Shown here one piece after another: positions 57,801-64,000 of a DNA stretch of 64,000 bases. The position numbers and the translations under genes were made by a program. How positions within the stretch are numbered: the stretch's first letter is position 1; each line of letters begins with the position of its first letter. Under the pieces are notes generated by a model. The model did not search any database and was not told the origin of the DNA. It was given only the letters and a program-made list of their open reading frames with translations. Source of the stretch: Ramazzottius varieornatus (taxonomy: Eukaryota; Tardigrada; Eutardigrada; Parachela; Ramazzottiidae); the NCBI GenBank assembly GCA_001949185.1, contig BDGG01000013.1, forward strand, positions 1,430,517-1,494,516. The letters run 5' to 3'.

Positions 57801-60800
57801 TCAACTAATACTAACGAAGAGGTGCACCACTTGGAAGCATCTGGTTCAGTACATTAGCCAACCACATCCGACAAACATCGCGTTTCGTTTGACCACTGTC
57901 CAGCGTTTACTGCGCTTGATTTATGAATTGACATACGCACTGATTGTCGAAGATCCATACTTCTGGTTTTCAGTCCCCCGCTTTTCAGTGTCTCGAAAGT
58001 AAGGAGTATGTCATCAGACGATTTCATCTCTTCTATTCCAACGATCGAACAGCTATAACTGTCCAGCTTCAGGAAGTTCGATTCTGGAAAGTCGTTTTAC
58101 TGAAGTTCTTGTGAAGTTTTTACGGGAGTTTTGTTGCTTGTAGGTGACGACCACGCCATATTTCAAAGATTTCCCGCCGATACTACGAGAATACGTCCTC
58201 GCTGGGATAAAAGAGCAGAAGCCTAATCCCGCGCAGATAGCGGGCCTGATGACACCGCCGGTAACGTTACCGTCCACCATTCCCATGGTGGATGGTGGCC
58301 CACTAACCAGAACCAAGATGATGTCGCCTGGAGGAGACCGAGAGAAGAACGAGACGGATTCTGACGACTCAGAGACGGAAGCTGATATGCGGGTAAGTCA
58401 TTTTTTTCTAGCAAGTGGGAGATGGGCGCATGAAATTGCTTCACCATGTGGCGCAACCCCTGAGCCAGTAGCACCGAACAAGTGCGCCACTTGGGGAAAA
58501 GAGTTTTGTCGGGTGTCCTTTTTTCTGAACTATGTTTCGGGTTTGTAGATTGTGGTACCACCAGAGAACATTCGCGACAAGCTGAGCTTCCTCTTCAACA
58601 ACATCTCGATGGCCAACGTTAAGGACAAAGTGTCAGAGTTTAAAGATTTGCTGAAAGGCGAAGAGTCGGAGCAATACCTCCGATGGATATCAGAGTATAT
58701 CGTCCTGAAACGAGCCGGCATAGAGCACAACTTCCACCCGTTGTACTTCGTCTTCATGCAGGTACGTGTTGAAACAGTAGCTGGAAACTCGGGCAAACCA
58801 ACTCGACGGGATCGCCGTCCCAGGTGACGCACAATTACAGCCAAAATAACTGACAATGTGCGCTAGTTGGAAAACTCGATCAGATTGCTTTCTTAAGACG
58901 CGCACGTCTTCAGTGTTGGTGGTTGAAAGCCTGCGCCACTTCAAATGATCCAAATACAGTCTGGTCGAGTTTTTCCCAGGTGGCGCATGCTTTCAGCCAT
59001 GTCCACTGGATTTGTGTGCCTCAGAATAAATAAATGATGTCGAGTATGCTCGCCCAGCTCTCAGCTGAGCTGATGAAATAGTTTTCATGGTTTGTGGGTT
59101 TAGACTTTGGATATGCCGAAACTGTATAGCTTCATCGTTCGAGAGACGGTCAAGAGCATTCGGAACCTCCTTCGAACAGAAAAGTCTGCGGACAAGTTCA
59201 ACGACAGAACGCTGCTGAAGAACTTAGGCGCCTGGATGGGCTACATGACCATCGCCATGAACCGACCAGTCCGAGCGAAAGACCTGGACATGAAGGCGCT
59301 GATCGTCGAAGCGTACCATAAAGGCCTGAACGAACTGTACTACGCTATCCCGCTGGTTACCAAGATTCTCAGTCTCAGCAACAAGAGTCGACTCTTTGGA
59401 AAGAACAACCCATGGATCAGGACCATCCTGGCACTACTGGGAGCTGTACATGGCGATCCGGAAATGAAGCTTAATCTAAAGTAAGTTTTTTGAAGCGTAT
59501 GGATGTCGAGAATAGAAACCGAGGGGTTTTACCTGCTGTGACACGGTAGCGTACCTGGATTTCTTTTTGGACGTTCCAAAATGGGTTTCTTATGGTTGGG
59601 TGTATCAATGTGTTCGATGGTCCTTGTTGGGTTGTAGGTTCGAAGTGGAGGTCTTGGCAAAAGCGCTGGACCTCAGTGTGCAAGATTTGGGTGAGTCGCC
59701 GCTATTGAAGAACGAAGAGTACAAGCGATGGGTACTGCAGTACGCGCAACAGCTCTACGGTGCATCGGCACCGAAGATCAAGAATCGACCACCGGATCCT
59801 AGTCAGAAAGTACTTGATAGTGGGCAGGCACAACAGGGGGCTTTACCAGATCATGCCACAGGTGAGTAAAACCTGTTTTGAATTTTCTGGAATATTATGG
59901 CAGCTTTTAGTGCGATATTCGGGAAGGCACGGCCTCGTTAGTGGGTCTGTCGGTCAGGGCAGTGCCGTTATCATATGCTTCGTTGTTCACCGTTCTTTTC
60001 TTCCATAGCTGCGGACCAAGCGCTGGCTGCTCAGATTGCCGCACGAGCTGTTCCGTTGTCGTCAGCGGATATGCAGCCAGCTTCCGTTTTCAAATACCAC
60101 TACAAGGATCTCCATCCACCGCAGTTCCAAAGTACCTTCACCAAGATTGTCTTCAATCCGGACGTGGAAATCTTCCGCATGACCGATACCCAACTGAGAG
60201 GCGCGCTAAGAATTGCGGTGGAAAAGACGCTGCAGGAGTTTTTGATGCCTTGTGTCGAACGATGCTTACGGTAAAACAAACGAAATAGAGCTCTTTCCCC
60301 TGAACATGATCGTTTTTGCAAGTGGCGTCGCCTTTCGGCTGACAACACTAGAAGCGTGCGCCACTTTGGGAAACAATCGACGAGTCTTTTTACCGAGCTC
60401 CCATTAATTTGGTGATTGAACTTTTGAAATTGGTTTTGACGCTGTTTGCCTTTAGGATCTGCGTGCCCGCAGCTTTGGTCATCGCTAGGAAGGACTTTGC
60501 CCTCGACGGAGATCCAGAAAGGGTGAGACAAGCGGCGATCGTGATGGTCAGGCATTTAGCTTCTGGACTGTCTTTCGCCACCATGAGAGAAATCCTGTAC
60601 ACCAGTCTGGCTACCATGTCCAAGACGGAGATCAGCAAGCAGCTACGAGCTCTGACACCTGAACATCAAGACATCGTCGGCAAGGCTTGCGAAGTCTTCG
60701 CCAGGGACAACCTGGAGCTGTGCTCGGCCTTCTTGCAGAAAGCGGCGGCTGAACGATGTATCATGGAAGTCGAGAAAAACCTCGCGGAAGACGGTAAGGA

Positions 60801-63800
60801 AAGAAACACCGCATAAAAAATTACATTTCAGAATACTCTGGAAATTATCCGAAAAAGTTTCTCTATAGCTTCTGAAATCTCTGAAAAGCTGAAATTTCTG
60901 AATAACCAAAAAATTGAAAGATGGGTTCAGCGATAGTTGATACAGCTCCGCAAATGGCAGCTCGGCAAACAGGCTCGCGCTGCGCACATTTTCATTGGCA
61001 AAGGCTGCAAGCACGCGCCACTCCGGAGTACGTTTTGGTCGAATTTGATTGCCGAGGTCCCACTTTGGCAAATATACTTTGGTCCCAAATATATAACAAG
61101 TTTGAAAAGATTACTGATTATTTTGTTTTGTAAGTTTAGAAATCGATGATTGATCGTTTTTCCGTCGTTGCAGTGAGGAAGAGGTCCGAGGCCAAAGCGG
61201 AAGGTAAGATGTGGCTGGACGAGGAAGAAGCCAAGGTTCAGAGAGACCGCATGCCGGCGTCGTTGCGGGTGGAGCCCAACCAACTGCGAGACGACGTGCT
61301 GTCGGTATACCAACACTACGCAGACAGCATTCCTGGCTTCATGACCGACGCCGACAACGAACGAAGAACCAAGATGGCGGCCATGCGACAAAGACAGCTG
61401 CAGGAACAACAGCAACAAGCTATGCGCGCTGGAGCCGCTGGTCCAAGGGTTGGTCCACTACCACAAGAACCCAAGGAAGAAGACTTTATCCTGGTAAGAC
61501 AAGCCAGCCATAGTTCAAAGGGGAAAATTTTGAAATTGGATTTATACCAAACAGACTTTCAAACCTCGCCAAGACGTTTTCCTTCAAGCGGAGCATGCTC
61601 TTGGGTAGTACACCGGAGATGTGCGCCACTTCGGAAAATACTGAAACTTGACCAGATCAGTTTTCCAAGCGGCGCAGTTTTTTTCAGTCAGTGACAATCG
61701 CAACCTGCGCCACTTGGAAAGCATTCTTGTCGAGGTTGTTTCCAGAGCTCACATTTCTGCAGATTCCAAGATTGTTTTACGTTGAATATTGTCTGCTGTA
61801 GATTTGTGACGGGACAGCTGCGAAGCTGACTCAGTACATGGACATGATGGCAGGAGGAATGGGTCGGGACAACCGCCATCTTCAAATCATGGCCGGCCTG
61901 AAGAACAAGTTCCAAGATGCCCGCAACGTCGTCAGAGCTTCAAACGCCCGAGCAGCTGCCTCGGAAATCGTCATCTTCGTCGTGGACTGTCTTCTCGAAG
62001 GCCTTTCACCGGACGCCATGTCGCTTCCCAACAACCAGCAGAACGAACCTGGTAAGACCAACCTTTCCAGAACTTCGAAGGATTTTGCGAAACTGACGTG
62101 GAATGTTTTACAGGTGTCAGTCTCGAACAAGTGGTCATCAAGTTCCGCGACGCCTGCCTGAACATCCTGATGGCCTTCCAAGACCCCAAAGTCCTCGGCC
62201 CGTCCGCTGTCGTCCAGATAGTCTCCATGACGCTGGTGGAAGGTACGGGCGCGAACAGCGGTACTTACGCCAACATCAAGGCGTCGTCGTTCGAGACGTT
62301 CAACCTGATGATCAGGTCTAGACTCCTGGCTGTCACGTACCTCGACCAAAAACTGAGCCAACTCATCGACCAACAACCAGGAACAAGAGATGCCATCGGT
62401 CTAGCCCAGCTGCTCATCAAGACCTTTTGCGTGGAAGAGAAACTCAACGGCGTCTGTGGCGAGGTAAAATGTAATTTTTGAATTTTCGCAAATTGATAGA
62501 AATGAAGGATTCGTTTTGTAGCTCGAAATGGAACTGAGACATGACTTCTATTCGAACTGGGTATACAGGCTTTTTGTTGCAGAGCGATCTGTTCTTCACC
62601 ATCGAAGCTCTCTTCCGATACTGTACCAGGCACAACGACGTGCCCTTCTCGACGCACTTCCTCATGGACGAAGTCAAAGTGGACTTGTCACCCGGTCGTC
62701 GCTACGACCAACGGCGCGAGGCAGCTCTGGAGAACTCGATGTACGCAGCCTACCTGCACAACAGTGTCACCACGGTAAGAGACGCCCCAGAAGTGATGGC
62801 GGTCCGAGAAAAGGCCGAGCACGTTCTGCGGGAATGGTATACTATGGTCAACGGACCACACTTCGGACCAGCCATGCACGCTATCGAGAAGGCCAGCGAT
62901 GCCATGCCACAAGCGATGGACTTGGTCAAAACGGCCTTCACCAGAGTCTTCCAAGATATGCGACATTTCTTGTCCAGCGACGAACTGGCCACAAGGCAAA
63001 CCTAATGACAAAACCATTTTTTCCGTTGGGAATATTCTTGAGAATGTTTTGAGAATCTTTTTAATATTTTTTCAGGTTCTTCAAGACGTGCATAGACTTA
63101 TGCGCTCGCGATTGCTACCGCATGGTGGCTGATCCAGCACCCGGTAACGCCGCGTTCGTTCAAGACCAGATGCGCATCAAGATGGCGCCGATGCTGGACG
63201 CGCTAGCAAGACTTCTCGTCTTGGTCATTCGCTTCGCGGCGGATAACGCACCCAATATCAAGGCCGGATGGATGCGCGATGCCGGCATCGCCGTTTCCAA
63301 AATGGTATTTTTACTGGGGTTTCCGTCTTCGGTACCCGTCGTTTTCTCGTAATGTGTGAAGTAACCTGGTTGCTTTCACTTCTTTCAGCTGGGTATCATC
63401 GCCGGTGTCATGTTTAGCCATCAAGACAACTACGATGTCCAGTTTCTGGCCTATCCCTTCCATCGTATCCTTTATTCTTTCTTCATGGATCTCTTTATTA
63501 ACGAGTTCAAGTTCATCTCCATTCAAGTACGTTAAGGCCATTCACTATCCTGATTATTTCGGACCTCTCGTAGTTTAGAGGAACAAACTCGATAAGATCG
63601 TGTGTCCAAGTGGCGCACGCTTCCAGCCAACAACGCTGAAGACGTGCGCCACTTGCGAAATTAATCCATCGTTAATTCGCGTGGCGCATGCTCTTAGCCA
63701 TAAATACGAGTGATCTGCGTCACTTGTGAAAACAGTGTTTATAGAGCTCCCAGTTTCTAAATTTAGCGCGATGAGTTTGAAATGGTTTTTCTTTTTCTTA

Positions 63801-64000
63801 CCTCCACAGGAACAGATCATGCTGGGCTTCGCCAACTTCTACCACACAGTTCGACCTCAAAGACTACCGGGCTTCACAGCGTCCTGGCTCGAGCTGGTCT
63901 ACCACCGAGACATGATTCGCAGAATCAACGAGATCCCCGAGAAGAAAGGCTGGGAAATGTTTGTGCAGCTCATCGTCGACAACATTCGTTTCGTCGCTCC
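51891..64000 (+). CDS. CNOT1: CNOT1, scaffold of the CCR4-NOT deadenylase (25 exons, 3' end beyond window)
   Basis: Scaffold for mRNA deadenylation and decay in the cytoplasm. Exons: 51891-51998, 52071-52184, 52403-52510, 52955-53362, 53673-53933, 53995-54220, 54483-54739, 54825-54911, 55101-55512, 55927-56230, 56567-56819, 57084-57488, 58144-58392, 58549-58761, 59104-59480, 59638-59861, 60009-60270, 60456-60793, 61174-61493, 61802-62051, 62114-62463, 62583-62995, 63076-63304, 63389-63526, 63810-64000+. About 2165 residues are present (human 2376). The N-terminal HEAT part includes RARILDV-type ARILDVIQDLKALADLLQ and SARREYLKLDKWVSDKM. The MIF4G region (CNOT6/7 docking) includes QYPDKEFEVTAKFFG. 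The CAF40-binding region has VVPPENIRDKLSFLFNNIS. DUF3819 has VIARKDFALDGDPERVRQAA. The NOT1 superfamily domain begins near the right edge (PGFTASWLELVYHRDM). The intron after 62995 starts with GC (AAG|GCAAAC). Confidence 0.96.
53508..53610. repeat. Family A repeat
   Basis: CCCGAGTGGCGCACGC and ATTGCGCCACTGGG arms with an ACGATCTGCTCGAGT right end, in a CNOT1 intron. Confidence 0.75.
54325..54445. repeat. Family A repeats, one and a half copies
   Basis: A right arm GTGCGCCACTTGG with ATCTTGTCGAGTTC is followed by a full hairpin AAGTAGCGCACG / GTGTGCGTCACTTGG. It lies in a CNOT1 intron. Confidence 0.8.
54935..55028. repeat. Family B repeat
   Basis: AATACCTGCATACAGC and GTATGCGAGTAGGCAGGTG arms, with another CACCTGCATAACG at the right. 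It lies in a CNOT1 intron. Confidence 0.65.
55605..55680. repeat. Family A repeat, core only
   Basis: GGAGTGGCGCAGGC and AACGTGCGCGACTTGG arms, in a CNOT1 intron. Confidence 0.7.
56365..56512. repeat. Family A repeats, one and a half copies
   Basis: GGTGCGCCACTTGGG, then CCAAGTGGCGCAGTC and CATGCGTCATGCAGG, with a well kept GATCTTGCCGAGTTTGTTTG right end. It lies in a CNOT1 intron. Confidence 0.8.
56888..57032. repeat. Family A repeats
   Basis: AACTCGACTGGATTG left end, CCAAGTGACGCACGC and AGGTGCGCCACTTGGG arms, then an extra AAGTGGCGCACGC arm and a GGTCGAGTTCGTTTGTCGA right end. It lies in a CNOT1 intron. Confidence 0.85.
57545..57603. repeat. Family B repeat, compact
   Basis: TCCACCTGCATACG and CGAGTATGCAGGTTT arms around a short loop, in a CNOT1 intron. 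Confidence 0.8.
57770..57850. repeat. Family A repeat
   Basis: CCAAGTGACGCACAA and AGGTGCACCACTTGG arms, in a CNOT1 intron. Confidence 0.75.
58422..58530. repeat. Family A repeat
   Basis: CCATGTGGCGCAACC and AAGTGCGCCACTTGGG arms, in a CNOT1 intron. Confidence 0.75.
58790..59015. repeat. Family A repeats, cluster of three
   Basis: AACTCGGGCAAACCAACTCG left end, then CAGGTGACGCACA, AAGACGCGCACG, CTGCGCCACTT and CCAGGTGGCGCATGC arms in succession. It lies in a CNOT1 intron. Confidence 0.75.
60300..60410. repeat. Family A repeat
   Basis: CAAGTGGCGTCGCC and AAGCGTGCGCCACTTTGGG arms and a TTTTTACCGAGCTCCC right end, in a CNOT1 intron. Confidence 0.8.
60958..61065. repeat. Family A repeat, diverged
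   Basis: CAGCTCGGCAAACAGGCTCG left end, degraded core (CTGCGCACA / CACGCGCCACTCC), and a TGATTGCCGAGGTCCC right end. It lies in a CNOT1 intron. Confidence 0.7.
61550..61745. repeat. Family A repeats, tandem
   Basis: TTCAAGCGGAGCATGC and GATGTGCGCCACTTCGG arms, then CCAAGCGGCGCAG and CCTGCGCCACTTGG arms, with CTTGTCGAGGTTGTTT at the right. It lies in a CNOT1 intron. Confidence 0.8.
63575..63755. repeat. Family A repeats, tandem
   Basis: AACAAACTCGATAAGATCG left end, CCAAGTGGCGCACGC and GACGTGCGCCACTTGC arms, then a weaker GTGGCGCATGC / CTGCGTCACTTG pair and a right end at GAGCTCCCAG. It lies in a CNOT1 intron. Confidence 0.85.

Noticed and set aside
62530-62582. A small CNOT1 exon reading LEMELRHDFYSNW
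   Set aside because: It would leave a 22-base intron before the next acceptor. One 119-base intron (62464-62582) joins E|SDLFFTIEAL, matching CNOT1.

Overview
This 64 kb window is gene-dense nuclear DNA from an early-branching animal, most likely a sponge or something of similar genome style. That placement is an inference. It rests on intron-rich, animal-type orthologues: TAF1 with two bromodomains, YLPM1, EFR3, SH3BP5, an M1 aminopeptidase with an N-terminal anchor, METTL2 and CNOT1. Introns are very short (many about 59-61 bp), intergenic gaps are small, and I see no operon or bacterial features. Exons were placed by following GT/AG (rarely GC/AG) borders and checking that codon phase closes. 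Nearly every gene model below closes in frame over all its exons.

Layout, left to right. 617-10066 (-): TAF1, 16 coding exons, the largest TFIID subunit. 10156-10652 (-): an uncertain ORF. 10803-17947 (+): YLPM1/ZAP3, 11 exons. 18389-18818 (-) and 19672-20790 (-): two unrecognised secreted or membrane-anchored proteins. 21627-22178 (-): SSR3 (TRAP gamma), divergent from PDCD2 at 22666-24032 (+). 24472-25080 (-): RPL23. 25558-30720 (-): an M1 aminopeptidase with two candidate first exons. 31375-32599 (+): BRX1. 32739-34363 (-): METTL2-type tRNA methyltransferase, with a spliced ORF fragment just upstream. 36049-37050 (+): intronless SH3BP5. 37245-40565 (-): EFR3. 40566-43234: the longest apparently gene-poor stretch. 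43235-46859 (+): a cluster of unrecognised secretory-pathway proteins. 47334-48625 (-): VPS28. 49399-50806 (-): ZRANB2-like protein without the RS tail. 51334-51732 (-): a candidate small membrane protein, divergent from CNOT1 at 51891-64000+ (+), which runs off the right edge after 25 exons.

The conserved genes serve separate housekeeping tasks: transcription start (TAF1), RNA processing and decay (YLPM1, ZRANB2, CNOT1), ribosome production (RPL23, BRX1, PDCD2), tRNA modification (METTL2), ER translocation (SSR3), ESCRT-I (VPS28) and PI4K anchoring (EFR3). Between them lie small secretory-pathway genes with no homology I recognise.

The dominant non-coding signal is a family of short palindromic repeats (family A, core CAAGTGGCGCACG...CGTGCGCCACTTG). 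About 26 loci lie in introns and gaps of TAF1, YLPM1, the aminopeptidase and CNOT1, with none seen between about 29.4 and 53.5 kb. A second family (B, ends CACCTGCATAC / GTATGCAGGTG) has about 9 loci. There are also single inverted repeats, including a perfect 34 bp pair between ZRANB2 and CNOT1. No tRNA, rRNA or CRISPR array was seen.
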